Source of the DNA: a virus
Direction: 5' to 3' (one strand)
IMG/VR virus record: IMGVR_UViG_3300008116_000173
Span: 1-64,000 of that record
Length of the DNA stretch: 64,000 bases
The notes below the pieces were generated by a model. That model made no database searches. It worked only from the letters and a program-made list of their open reading frames with translations, and was not told where the DNA came from. The position numbers were made by a program, and so were the translations under genes. Positions within the stretch are counted from its first letter, which is position 1. Each line of letters opens with the position of its first letter. Below are positions 30,247 to 39,143 of the stretch, in pieces.

Positions 30247-30700
30247 AGTACATGTTTTTTATTTTATCTATTGTTTTTAACACGTTGGTTTGATTGTTAG
30301 GCTTAAACAATGTAACTTTAAAACCATTTTGTAACAAATGTAATTTAAACCATTTCCATTTTAAAGGAAATGCATCATTTGGATAACCCTTACATTCAAC
30401 AATCCAACCTTCTTTCTGCTCATTAATGCAGGCAAAATCAGGTAAATAAGTTATTGCCCTGATATTACCACTAGCTATGTCATATAATTTATCTTTTTTT
30501 ACCTCAAAGGAAGGATATGTAAATTCAAATGCAGGTAATAATGTAAACTTTAAAGTTTCATACTGAAAGTTAGTTATACCTGATTCTATTAACTTATTAT
30601 AAGTAAACAATTCAAGTTTAGATTTAAATACTAAACCATTTGCTTCTAGCTTTGTGGCATTTTTAATTTTGCCTTCACTACTCTTTTTATATTTCACCAT
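30239..30700 (-). CDS. DUF1064-like PD-(D/E)XK nuclease
   Basis: A 153-aa protein. The pattern FKSKLELFTYNKL, then TYLPDFAC, then WIVECKGYP, then KWKWFKLHLL fits the DUF1064 phage family, with a restriction-endonuclease-like core: the D of PDF, E-x-K of ECKG and the following basic helix. Such proteins are considered phage Holliday-junction or branch-resolving nucleases. It overlaps the preceding gene by 14 bp in the replication operon, which fits processing of recombination intermediates before packaging. Confidence 0.75.
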   Translation of the reverse strand: MVKYKKSSEGKIKNATKLEANGLVFKSKLELFTYNKLIESGITNFQYETLKFTLLPAFEFTYPSFEVKKDKLYDIASGNIRAITYLPDFACINEQKEGWIVECKGYPNDAFPLKWKWFKLHLLQNGFKVTLFKPNNQTNVLKTIDKIKNMYYV

Positions 30701-31097
30701 CTTTAATTTCCATCATCAACCTATCAAAAACTAACACATAGTCAGGTTTAAGGTAATATTTATTTAAGTTCTTAGTTACCAAAACACCATGACTACTAGG
30801 TGTTAATTCATCAATTTTTATAACAAAACTTTGTAGATTGTCAAGATGAATATCAATATTTAGACTTTCAATGAGTTGCAGTTTGTCACTTTCAAAGTTA
30901 CAAATCTTAACATGATCAGCATCCATACTTAGGTTTTGGCCTGTTTTTAAAATATATGATGAATTATCATCATTAGATATAATATAAACATCAAAAGTAT
31001 TTTCATCAGATAATAATACTTTTATAAAATTCCTAAAACCTTGTATAGTCCAGTTATCTGTTACTTCAAAAGATACTCTAAATTTACCATTTGTCAT
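30687..31097 (-). CDS. Hypothetical protein
   Basis: A 136-aa protein with alternating hydrophobic strands and few conserved-looking polar motifs. It overlaps the primase gene by 4 bp (ATGA) and the nuclease gene by 14 bp, so it belongs to the replication operon. No recognised family. Confidence 0.5.
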   Translation of the reverse strand: MTNGKFRVSFEVTDNWTIQGFRNFIKVLLSDENTFDVYIISNDDNSSYILKTGQNLSMDADHVKICNFESDKLQLIESLNIDIHLDNLQSFVIKIDELTPSSHGVLVTKNLNKYYLKPDYVLVFDRLMMEIKDGEI

Positions 31098-32089
31098 TTT
31101 AATTGATTTAGTTTGTTAGTTATTTGTTTTTTAGCTTTATTAAAACCATATAAATTTAAATAATCGCTAATGTCCTTAGCATCGTCAATAAAGAAATACT
31201 TAAATCCATAAGTGTCAGATATAAGTTTTGTATTTTTCCTACCTTCTGAGTCATTGTCATAATTTATTATTATTTCTTTAAAACGTTTAAGCAATTTATT
31301 TACAACTTCAGGTTTTAATTTGTTGGTTTCACCTTGTAAAGATATAGCATTATAATTAAATAACCTATAAACCATACAATCTTTTAAACTTTTTGTCAAA
31401 ATTAGTTTATCACCAACCCAATCTAATTGGTCAAATCCTTCAATATAATCTGCTTTACCATCAAATAGCCATTTAAACCGTTTATTTTTTTCATAAGGTT
31501 TATATATCTTATAACGATATTCATCGTTAGAATTAAACCTATATGCGTATATAGGGTTATTTAAGGTTTCAGCAAACTTGTATAAATTATCATCTTTATG
31601 TAAAATGTATGATGAACATGCACTTACATTATAATAATCTAACATAGTTAAAGGTATTTTATATTTATCCCAATATTCAAAGTCAATTAAACTAAAAGGT
31701 CTTTTTTCAATCTCAATTTTTATTTTAGGTTTTTCATATGCGATGTGTTCCATAACAACGCTTTTATATTCTTTTAAATCTAACGACCTGATTTTAAAGT
31801 CATTAGCTATAATATTAAGACATTCTTTATATGTACACCCATATTTTAACATAATATAATCATAAACAGACATCTTTGCAGAGCTATTACCAAAATCCTT
31901 ATAATATAATTTACCTCTATAAGGCCCTATTACACAACTTGGATTTTTATCATTATATAATTCAGATTTGAATTTTTTATTTATTTCCTTAAAGTTATGA
32001 CAATAATACCTCCATAAATCATACCCTGAGATTTTAGATTCTATTTCCTGTGAAGAAATAGGTTTATAATTATCTTTTAGACTAAACAT
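31094..32089 (-). CDS. DnaG-type primase with degenerate zinc domain
   Basis: A 331-aa protein. The N-terminal 100 residues follow the DnaG/phage primase zinc-domain layout (KFKSELYNDKNPSCVIG; YYKDFG) but lack paired zinc cysteines. Residues 220-300 form a Toprim domain: LILTKSLKDCMVYRLF, ALSLQGE-type spacing and NYDNDSEGRK (D-x-D). The usual first Toprim glutamate is replaced within TKSLKD, a variant I associate with phage primases. It makes RNA primers for the family B polymerase next to the DnaB helicase. A strong terminator separates it from the SSB-like gene upstream. Confidence 0.75.
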   Translation of the reverse strand: MFSLKDNYKPISSQEIESKISGYDLWRYYCHNFKEINKKFKSELYNDKNPSCVIGPYRGKLYYKDFGNSSAKMSVYDYIMLKYGCTYKECLNIIANDFKIRSLDLKEYKSVVMEHIAYEKPKIKIEIEKRPFSLIDFEYWDKYKIPLTMLDYYNVSACSSYILHKDDNLYKFAETLNNPIYAYRFNSNDEYRYKIYKPYEKNKRFKWLFDGKADYIEGFDQLDWVGDKLILTKSLKDCMVYRLFNYNAISLQGETNKLKPEVVNKLLKRFKEIIINYDNDSEGRKNTKLISDTYGFKYFFIDDAKDISDYLNLYGFNKAKKQITNKLNQLK

Positions 32090-32097
32090 AAAATAAA

Positions 32098-32140
32098 AAA
32101 GTAGTGTAAAATACTATTAACTAATACTTTACACTACTTT
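32098..32140 (-). terminator. Intrinsic terminator after SSB-like gene
   Basis: A 13-bp perfect stem (32098-32110 with 32128-32140; AAAGTAGTGTAAA / TTTACACTACTTT) with a 17-nt loop, followed on the minus strand by a U-rich tract. It lies directly downstream of the SSB-like gene and 9 bp before the primase start, so it probably attenuates rather than fully stops transcription into primase, flap nuclease and reductase. Confidence 0.8.
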
Positions 32141-32150
32141 AAAATTAAAA

Positions 32151-32735
32151 TTAGAATGGCATATCTTCAGCTGTAGTAGCTGTTGTTGCAAACAATTTAA
32201 CATCTTTACTCTCATCAAACTTGAGATAAGATTGAGATGCTGGTATGCTCATAGACTCAGAACGATCTAAACTAGCATAAACAATACCATTTTCTTTAGT
32301 TTGCTCACCAATAAATTTAGCACGGAATGGTTTACCAATCAATAAGCTTGATAATTTATTAACCAATTGTGCATACATTTTATCAGGATTAGTTTCACTT
32401 GGAGATACTAATTCAATATTTTCAGCTTCTTGTTTAGAAATGTTATTTGTAGAAATAATCAAATTAATCAAGTTCTTAGCTGTAATAGTCCAAGCAGTAG
32501 TCTGCTTGCCTTCAGCACGTGTATTTGATAAATACATACGTGAAGAGTTACCAACTTCATCAAGATTGTTAACAGTCTTAAGTTGTATATACGGTGTTTG
32601 TTTTACACTTGATTTACCAAATAAAATTTCAGTAATCTTAACATTGTCATAAATACCAGGACGCTGATATCTAACTTTGTTTGGTTGTGTTGATTGTTGA
32701 CTGTTTGAATTTTCTTGTTTTAAGTTAAAGTTCAT
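32151..32735 (-). CDS. Putative single-stranded DNA-binding protein
   Basis: A 194-aa protein with a low-complexity Gln/Asn/Ser N-terminus, a central beta-rich region (residues about 20-165) and an acidic C-terminal tip, AEDMPF. The tip resembles the DDDIPF-type tail that bacterial SSB proteins use to recruit partners. The gene sits directly after RecA-like ATPase and helicase genes and has its own terminator, consistent with the high output expected of SSB. No OB-fold signature can be proven by eye, so the call rests on tail plus context. Confidence 0.6.
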   Translation of the reverse strand: MNFNLKQENSNSQQSTQPNKVRYQRPGIYDNVKITEILFGKSSVKQTPYIQLKTVNNLDEVGNSSRMYLSNTRAEGKQTTAWTITAKNLINLIISTNNISKQEAENIELVSPSETNPDKMYAQLVNKLSSLLIGKPFRAKFIGEQTKENGIVYASLDRSESMSIPASQSYLKFDESKDVKLFATTATTAEDMPF

Positions 32736-32756
32736 ATATTTTTATATTTTAAGTTA

Positions 32757-33485
32757 TTATTTATAGATTTTATCCCAATGAGTTACAATTTGACCATTTA
32801 CTTCTTCAGCCAGTACAATCTCTTGATTTTTTAAATGGTCAGGTCTGGCACCACAAGTTACTTCCTCATTAGTTTTAAAGCTGATTACAGTTTGATTATC
32901 ACGTCTAAACACATAACCAATGGCATCAGCACCAGCGCATATTAATGATTTAATTTTACCAGTCAAATCAATATTTGCAGCCATTACTAATTCACCACTA
33001 TCATCTACTTGTTTGTCTTTTATATGACCTACAAGGATAATGTGTTCAGCTAATGAATCAATATAATCTAGCACTTGAAAGAATGCTTCACGCAGATATA
33101 AATAACCAGCGCCATTAGGTAATTTAAGTACATCATCACCTGTAAATCTACTACCCATAGCTGTGTCTTTATATAATTTTAAAGCAAGCGGTTTAACCAT
33201 ATCTTCTAAAGCTGTGACAGTGTCAATAGCTACATATTTATATGGTCTATTATTAAGCTTAATTTGCTCACCAACAGCTTTTAATTCAGTAAGGGTATTA
33301 ACCTTTACTTTTAAAGCTTCAACGTAATCTGAGCCATCTTCCAAGTCAATAATTAAATTGTTATCTAAACCTGCAAGAGCTGTAGTCTTGCCAGTTTTAG
33401 GTTTTGAGTAAATAACCAAGCGTTTTGGGTTTACTCGTTCTGCCTTAAGTTTTTTAGTAGGCAATTTTATAGTTGTTTCTGTCAT
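32757..33485 (-). CDS. RecA-fold AAA_24/Sak4-like ATPase
   Basis: I chose the ATG at 33485 because it overlaps the helicase stop as ATGA; an upstream in-frame ATG at 33506 would add seven residues. The P-loop YSKPKTGKTTAL is near the N-terminus, LIIDLEDGSDYVEAL follows, and Walker B is VAIDTVTALED. A later IILVGHIKD strand matches the motif-3 position of RecA-like phage ATPases. Sak4-type proteins help single-strand annealing and recombination with SSB, and an SSB-like gene follows immediately. The family is also annotated simply as phage nucleotide-binding protein, so recombination is an inference. Confidence 0.8.
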   Translation of the reverse strand: MTETTIKLPTKKLKAERVNPKRLVIYSKPKTGKTTALAGLDNNLIIDLEDGSDYVEALKVKVNTLTELKAVGEQIKLNNRPYKYVAIDTVTALEDMVKPLALKLYKDTAMGSRFTGDDVLKLPNGAGYLYLREAFFQVLDYIDSLAEHIILVGHIKDKQVDDSGELVMAANIDLTGKIKSLICAGADAIGYVFRRDNQTVISFKTNEEVTCGARPDHLKNQEIVLAEEVNGQIVTHWDKIYK

Positions 33486-34558
33486 ATCATATTTCTTTCT
33501 AACCAACCTTGTGACATTTCATCAGCAGGTGGTAGTTCTTTAAATGCCCCTGCTTTTGGCAAAAATAATAAACCAATAGCTATGTTGTCCCTACTTAGCC
33601 TATTTTTTATTATTTTTAATAATCTGAATGAATCTTTTAGATTATATGGTGCTGCAAACTTATTAATATTATAATTAAGTGAGCTTTCCATATCCATTTT
33701 ATAGGCATTCATTAGACCTAATACTACATCAGCATCTGTATAAGGGTTAGTTGTATCTTTAAAGTCTGACTGTTGTGGAGATATGTCAATACCTTTAAAT
33801 TTCTGTCGTTCTATAGAACTTAGACCCTGATTGAATTGCTGTAGCCATATAAAGGTCATTTTAAACATATTTCTAGCAATTACAGAATACTCAGATATCT
33901 TGTCAATATTTTGTTTTAATGTAAATCCTATATTATTTCTTGATTCTAGTTTAGCTATAGCTAAGTGATCACCAACAACAATGTTGTATTCTTTAGGATT
34001 ATGTAAATCAAATCTAACAATACGTTCTTTTGTATTCCCAAATTCATCTGTATAGGGTTCCTTAATAAATGTCCCACGATCTTTCATAAAATCCCACCAG
34101 TATTTATACATACCTGTAGGATTCTCCGCTTCCCATATAAAATGAATTCTGCTAAAAAGTTTTTCAACTGTTTCAACTTCACTAAAAACTAATAGTTGTT
34201 CTTCCTGACTTAACCTATATTTACCATAACCTTTTATACGTTCAGGTGGTATTACAATATTGTATTTTTTGTATATCAGTATGGACAGCCAATTAGCTTT
34301 CTTTGACATCTCATCAATTTCCCATGAATAATAAATGATGTTTATAGGTATACCTTTAGTATCTGCATCCTCAATAGCATTGAGTATCCAAAAGTCTAAG
34401 AATGTAGTCTTGGCACTACCTGATAAACCACCAATTAAATAATAACAGGCTCTTTGTGTTTTAAATATATAATCATTTATTCTGTCTAAGCCGTTACTTA
34501 AACCTTCGTAATCACCAGTTAAACCAGCGTATATTCTTTCTTTTAGATTAGATTGCAT
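33482..34558 (-). CDS. DnaB-like replicative helicase (SF4)
   Basis: A 358-aa protein with the RecA-fold core of hexameric helicases. Walker A is GGLSGSAKTTF (43-53), an IIYYSWEID strand (motif 1a position) follows, a Walker-B-like NIVVGDHLAIAK comes mid-protein, and a TFIWLQQFNQGLS strand (motif H3 region) precedes a DS...QQSDFKDT loop. The N-terminal DnaB domain is absent, so it is a core-only phage helicase. The stop overlaps the RecA-like gene (ATGA) and its start overlaps the upstream gene by 11 bp. It unwinds the fork with the primase encoded just downstream. Confidence 0.85.
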   Translation of the reverse strand: MQSNLKERIYAGLTGDYEGLSNGLDRINDYIFKTQRACYYLIGGLSGSAKTTFLDFWILNAIEDADTKGIPINIIYYSWEIDEMSKKANWLSILIYKKYNIVIPPERIKGYGKYRLSQEEQLLVFSEVETVEKLFSRIHFIWEAENPTGMYKYWWDFMKDRGTFIKEPYTDEFGNTKERIVRFDLHNPKEYNIVVGDHLAIAKLESRNNIGFTLKQNIDKISEYSVIARNMFKMTFIWLQQFNQGLSSIERQKFKGIDISPQQSDFKDTTNPYTDADVVLGLMNAYKMDMESSLNYNINKFAAPYNLKDSFRLLKIIKNRLSRDNIAIGLLFLPKAGAFKELPPADEMSQGWLERNMI

Positions 34559-35138
34559 CTACATTAGTTATTTTACTTATATTATAATCATTACTATCAT
34601 TATTTGTTATATCGTCAACATATAACAAATAGTTTTTCTGATTTAACCAAACAGATAGGTCTTGCATATACATCTCAGAATTAGCCCTTATTTTCTCTTG
34701 GTGATATAATTTAGCAGCTTTACATAATATGTCATGAGTTGTTTCCAAAAGTAATTTGTTGTATAGTTCTTTAGCCCGTTTTAAATTACCGTGTAACCTC
34801 CTTGGTACACCATTGTGCGTATGCACTATTTTAGGATAAAAAGATCTAAATTCATCAAAATTACTCAACCCAGTTTTATCTTCTTTCATAAGCTCTGTAG
34901 CTTTCTGGGTAAGTGATAAGGACTCAAAAAATATTAAATTGTTTTTAGCACGCTTTATATTTAGAAAACCTTTATTTTCTAATATATTAAATATATCACT
35001 AGGAAATGTTACATTATTCCTATAGCTATGCAATAAATTCTCATCATTTTTATAAACACAATATATTATAAAATATTCTTCAAAACTTAATCTCTGCTCT
35101 AATATTGTCTTTACATCTATGATAAGTTTTTCATCCAT
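34548..35138 (-). CDS. Hypothetical protein upstream of helicase, possible loader
   Basis: A 196-aa, mostly helical protein. The C-terminal half has FRSFYPKIVHTHNGVPRRL and a Lys/Arg helix (NLKRAKELYNKLL), then YMQDLSVWLNQKNYLLY. The latter resembles the PTL-type peptide of phage replication-initiation proteins that dock to helicases. It overlaps helicase (11 bp) and the upstream gene (8 bp). A helicase loader or initiator role is inferred from position and this weak resemblance. Confidence 0.5.
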   Translation of the reverse strand: MDEKLIIDVKTILEQRLSFEEYFIIYCVYKNDENLLHSYRNNVTFPSDIFNILENKGFLNIKRAKNNLIFFESLSLTQKATELMKEDKTGLSNFDEFRSFYPKIVHTHNGVPRRLHGNLKRAKELYNKLLLETTHDILCKAAKLYHQEKIRANSEMYMQDLSVWLNQKNYLLYVDDITNNDSNDYNISKITNVDAI

Positions 35139-35373
35139 AATTTACTCCTACGTGTTTTAAAGTTAAATGTAAATCTTCCATTTCAAGCTCTATTAAAGAT
35201 TTATAATAATCTTGTAAATCCCTTGTATTTGCTTGAAAATTGAATTCAAATTTAAGTTTTTCTACGGCAATTTCCAAATTTATATTGCCATATTTAGAAA
35301 ATATTAGGGGCATGTAAACCCCTAATATAATTTGTTTTTGTGCTTGATTAAGCAACAATTTGTTTTCCAGCAT
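35131..35373 (-). CDS. Hypothetical small protein
   Basis: An 80-aa helical protein that overlaps the putative loader by 8 bp. A Leu/Ile-rich first half (QKQIILGVYMPLIFSKYG) could be amphipathic. It lies between the amidotransferase cassette and replication genes. No family recognised. Confidence 0.5.
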   Translation of the reverse strand: MLENKLLLNQAQKQIILGVYMPLIFSKYGNINLEIAVEKLKFEFNFQANTRDLQDYYKSLIELEMEDLHLTLKHVGVNYG

Positions 35374-35383
35374 GTTACATGTT

Positions 35384-36061
35384 TTACATACTAATTTCTC
35401 TTAACGCTTTGTCAAAAGATTTGTTAATTTCATGACCTCCACGGTCCCATACATGTTGTCTAAAGCCATTATTTGAATGATAACATCCATCAACTTTAAT
35501 ATAACTACCAATTAAAAGTATTCCCTTTTCAGGATGTAAGATACATATCTTATCAGAACCTATTATATTTTTGGTTAATTTATCAAATAATTTACTGTTA
35601 TCATAAGCCATATCCAACATGCCATTTACAGCCAACACATATCTTGTGAAGGCATAAGTGTCAGAAAACTTAGGATTTAATTTAACATACTCACTTATAT
35701 CATAAAATATACCATTATGAACCATACACGGTTTATCTGTAACAACATCTGTTGCTATTATTTCTAAATGGTTATCTGATATAACAAAAGGATGTGTATT
35801 TTCATCACTATTATCACCTTGAGTACCAAACCTATGATGTAATATTAAATGATCATTACTTGTTAAGTTCAAATCAGAAATATCACGTATCATGCGTTCA
35901 GCATTAAAGTAACCTTTCTTAACACCTATTGTATTAGCATTGCCTTTTTTATACATAAAACCACTACCATCAGTATTAGTTTTCATGCCTTGTATAATAT
36001 AACGGCTAATATTTCTAATATTCTTTTCAACCCCTTGAGGTATTACACTAATTAAACACAT
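35384..36061 (-). CDS. Class II glutamine amidotransferase (Ntn), small form
   Basis: A 225-aa protein. Removal of Met1 would expose Cys2, the N-terminal nucleophile of class II glutamine amidotransferases. Further family positions are GSGFMY, HHRFGT (75-80, the substrate-carboxylate arginine R77), HPF (90-92) and VHNG (114-117, oxyanion loop). The family hydrolyses glutamine and channels ammonia to a partner. No acceptor domain is fused, so the ammonia probably goes to one of the ligases upstream. It starts 1 bp after the amidoligase stop and is the last gene of the cassette to be transcribed. Confidence 0.88.
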   Translation of the reverse strand: MCLISVIPQGVEKNIRNISRYIIQGMKTNTDGSGFMYKKGNANTIGVKKGYFNAERMIRDISDLNLTSNDHLILHHRFGTQGDNSDENTHPFVISDNHLEIIATDVVTDKPCMVHNGIFYDISEYVKLNPKFSDTYAFTRYVLAVNGMLDMAYDNSKLFDKLTKNIIGSDKICILHPEKGILLIGSYIKVDGCYHSNNGFRQHVWDRGGHEINKSFDKALREISM

Positions 36062-36062
36062 T

Positions 36063-37616
36063 TTATAAGTTTTTTAAGGATATATTATTATCTAATTCAT
36101 TATCAACATACTCATCATTTTCAGTAAATTCAGCATCATTAAACTTAGCTATACGTTTATCAACCCAAGCTATAAGTTTATTTGCTTTCTGTCCATATAC
36201 TTCAGTAAGTATTTTTGCTAATGATAGATTACTATTTTCATAAATAAAACGTTTATGATTTTCAACAATATCTACTAAAGCCATACAGATTAACAACCAG
36301 TTTTTAATCTTAATATAAGATGTAGAACCAGGTGCTGGTCTGAATTCAATAGTATAAATCTTGTTTTTCCTAGTATTAAATAATGCAGGTACAAAATTTA
36401 CCCAGCAATAACGTGCTGAATCATGATCATAACCACATTTATAACCTTTAGGATGGTCATTCTTTTTATTTACTTTTTTACTAGGATTATTATTTGCGCT
36501 AACATATCTAACAATAGCTTCATAAGTAACATCTATAGCATAATTCCTATTAAAGCTTTGTAAGTCTTTAATATTAAAATTTATCATAGGACGACTATCT
36601 AAGAATCTACAATATGTATTATTACGACGAGATTTAGGTAACATTGTAAATATCTCACGTTGTAATTTATGATACAAATAATACATTAAAACAATATTTT
36701 CTTTGTTAAAGTTAATATTGGATAAATGCACATGCACACCACATTGATGATTTACTAAACAACGTTTAGTTAACTCATTACAAAGCTTTTTTAGTTTAAG
36801 TAAACCACGGTCACCCATTAATACATCAGTAACATATTCCTTACCATAAGGATGATTGTTTTCAGCATCACGTAATGAACCATCATGAACACTAGAACAA
36901 TTTAATGGTGCTAGTACATGTGCAGGTACTAAACCACTAATAGTTTCTATTTCTAAACCAAAACTATAACGTTTACCATAAGTATTATGATATGTTGTAG
37001 GTAGATTGTTATTATCACTTGGTGCATTAAATTTAATACCATCAACACGCATTTGTTTTACAAATGGTTCAATTTCAGATTTAAGTTTAAATATACCTGT
37101 ATAATAATCTTCAGCGTAAAATTTATTAAAAGTTGCATTAGCAAGTAAACTTGGTTTACCTAGATATGGTTTATTAGATTGTATACGTATATAACCTAAT
37201 CTAAAAGCTTGATCATGATCACAAGTATACTTTATTTCAGAATCAATTATAGGATAATTCTCAATAACAGCTGTTGCATTAAATTTAATAATATAACGAT
37301 CTGATTCAAAATAATCTGTTACAATATTAGGATCATCAGGCCTAGCATAAGAATCATGAAGTTGTATTAAATCATTTGAATATTCTACAACTTCACCTGT
37401 ATATAACATTACCTCATTTTCATCTAAATCAGGTTCATAAGGATTATTGTCATCATCATGTACTTCTGTATACTCATCTTCTGAAGGGTTAAACCAAAGA
37501 TCATCAAGAGTTGTAGATATTATATCAGTAGATGTGGGTACTACATCTGGTTCAGGAGCATCTGGTTCAGGTGGTGTTAAATTTTCAGGTATTGAATGAT
37601 TTGGAATTATTGGCAT
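36063..37616 (-). CDS. Amidoligase (COOH-NH2 ligase, PF12224-like)
   Basis: A 517-aa protein. Residues 215-500 match amidoligase enzymes of the glutamine-synthetase fold: FGLEIET (219-225), HDGSL (244-248), a CGVHVHLS metal/ATP strand (292-299) and IEFRPAPGS (423-431). These enzymes join a carboxylate to an amine using ATP. The N-terminal 210 residues are unusual: a Pro/Asp-rich acidic leader, then an uncharacterised region (100-160) that I cannot assign. It is sandwiched between two glutamine amidotransferase genes with 1-2 bp gaps, so ammonia or a peptide amine is a plausible second substrate. The target is unknown: peptide, cell wall or modified nucleotide. Confidence 0.85.
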   Translation of the reverse strand: MPIIPNHSIPENLTPPEPDAPEPDVVPTSTDIISTTLDDLWFNPSEDEYTEVHDDDNNPYEPDLDENEVMLYTGEVVEYSNDLIQLHDSYARPDDPNIVTDYFESDRYIIKFNATAVIENYPIIDSEIKYTCDHDQAFRLGYIRIQSNKPYLGKPSLLANATFNKFYAEDYYTGIFKLKSEIEPFVKQMRVDGIKFNAPSDNNNLPTTYHNTYGKRYSFGLEIETISGLVPAHVLAPLNCSSVHDGSLRDAENNHPYGKEYVTDVLMGDRGLLKLKKLCNELTKRCLVNHQCGVHVHLSNINFNKENIVLMYYLYHKLQREIFTMLPKSRRNNTYCRFLDSRPMINFNIKDLQSFNRNYAIDVTYEAIVRYVSANNNPSKKVNKKNDHPKGYKCGYDHDSARYCWVNFVPALFNTRKNKIYTIEFRPAPGSTSYIKIKNWLLICMALVDIVENHKRFIYENSNLSLAKILTEVYGQKANKLIAWVDKRIAKFNDAEFTENDEYVDNELDNNISLKNL

Positions 37617-37618
37617 AA

Positions 37619-39142
37619 TTAAAGTTTTTGATCCATTGTTAATAATTGATAATGCATTGTTTCAGCATTTGTTTTTAATTGTTTAAGTGTTTCACAAACA
37701 TCAAAAGTATCATCACATTCACCTTTACTGAGTATGGTAATTAACATTTGTAATTCAACATCAAGATTTGTAAAAAATGAATCTGTTTTTGTTAGTACTT
37801 CTTCAATGTCAAGTTCAGTATCAGCATCATTAAAATCATCATGATTAACCATTGGTGTAGTATTATGTTTGGTTATATCTTTTACTACAGGATGCACAGT
37901 TGTAGGTGTATTATAAATATCATAAGCATCATAATAACCTTCATAATAACCATCTGTTGAAGTATAATCATTAACAGCTGTATTATTATTTTTATATGTT
38001 CTTATTTCTAAGTCTGTAGCAGCTCTGAAATAACGACGGTCTGCATTACAAATATCTTTTTTAGTATTGTAATTTTCAAGACTTAAGATGTTATTATTGA
38101 CTTTAGTAATTGTTACAAGTTCATCAACATCAATAACAACTTCTTTCTTATCATCAACAATATCATATAAAGATACTGCAGTGTCCCATATTTCAAGATA
38201 ATCATTTGTATTAAAATAAGATTTGTGATATATTTCTACTGGTGAATTATCTTCATCTTTTTGTTTAACCTCTAACATACCAAATTCTGTTGCACCACAT
38301 ATAAAATAAAATTTATCTTGTATGAGTTTGAATTTACGTGTAGTAGAAGTATCATTAAAGTTTGCCCTTAACCAAGAATTAACTAATTCATTAGGTTGTA
38401 CAAAACTATTATAATAACCACTGTTTGTATTATAGTTACCATATGTAGTATTATTATAACCAGTATTAATAAAAGGACGTTTGTAAGGTGTATTATTAAT
38501 TTTAACAGTTTTTTCAACAATACCATCACATATTGTGTATACTGTATCTACTTTAAATTCTTTAACACTTTCACAACCAATATAAATTAATGATTCTTTA
38601 ATAGATGATATATACATACAACCATCAATCATACCTCTAAATAAAGGACGTTCTGTATTCCTAAAAACAAATAATTTATTAGGCATAGTAGTTTTATGCA
38701 TAATAATTGCTGCAGGACCATCAATTTCCTTTAACACACTAATGTTATCTTGTTTACTTATTGCACCACATATAACGTCACTATCTACAGAATATTCCAT
38801 AGTTGACAATTCATACTTATGTGCTAAATCTAAGTGATTTTTAAGTGTACCATTGTGTTGAAGATACCAATCCCCTCGTTTGAAGGGATGAGTATTTTCA
38901 AGTGTATTTAAACCAATGGTTTTAGCTCTAACGTGAGCCATTAGAATTGTGTCAGGTATTAATTTAAAGTTATTATGAATAACTACATCAGAACCCTTGT
39001 TTAAGGTCCTATTATGCCCATTTAAGGGACTATAAAAACCAGTAGCATCTTCACCACGTTCTAAAGAATTCCATAATGTTAATAATTTTATTTTCTCAAT
39101 ATCAAATGGTTTGGTACCACTGTAACCTAATTGTCCACACAT
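37619..39142 (-). CDS. Class II glutamine amidotransferase, long form
   Basis: A 507-aa protein. The N-terminal 200 residues are a complete Ntn amidotransferase: Cys2 (MCGQLGYSG), GEDATGFY, AHVRAKT (R72), HPF (85-87) and QHNG (95-98), followed by an SDVI acidic strand. Residues about 230-507 are a separate, Asn/Thr/Asp-rich region without a recognisable fold, so this is not simply glutamine phosphoribosyl- or asparagine-synthase-like. It sits between two different COOH-NH2 ligase genes with 1-2 bp spacing and is a paralogue, not a copy, of the 225-aa amidotransferase at the end of the cassette. Confidence 0.85.
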   Translation of the reverse strand: MCGQLGYSGTKPFDIEKIKLLTLWNSLERGEDATGFYSPLNGHNRTLNKGSDVVIHNNFKLIPDTILMAHVRAKTIGLNTLENTHPFKRGDWYLQHNGTLKNHLDLAHKYELSTMEYSVDSDVICGAISKQDNISVLKEIDGPAAIIMHKTTMPNKLFVFRNTERPLFRGMIDGCMYISSIKESLIYIGCESVKEFKVDTVYTICDGIVEKTVKINNTPYKRPFINTGYNNTTYGNYNTNSGYYNSFVQPNELVNSWLRANFNDTSTTRKFKLIQDKFYFICGATEFGMLEVKQKDEDNSPVEIYHKSYFNTNDYLEIWDTAVSLYDIVDDKKEVVIDVDELVTITKVNNNILSLENYNTKKDICNADRRYFRAATDLEIRTYKNNNTAVNDYTSTDGYYEGYYDAYDIYNTPTTVHPVVKDITKHNTTPMVNHDDFNDADTELDIEEVLTKTDSFFTNLDVELQMLITILSKGECDDTFDVCETLKQLKTNAETMHYQLLTMDQKL

Positions 39143-39143
39143 A

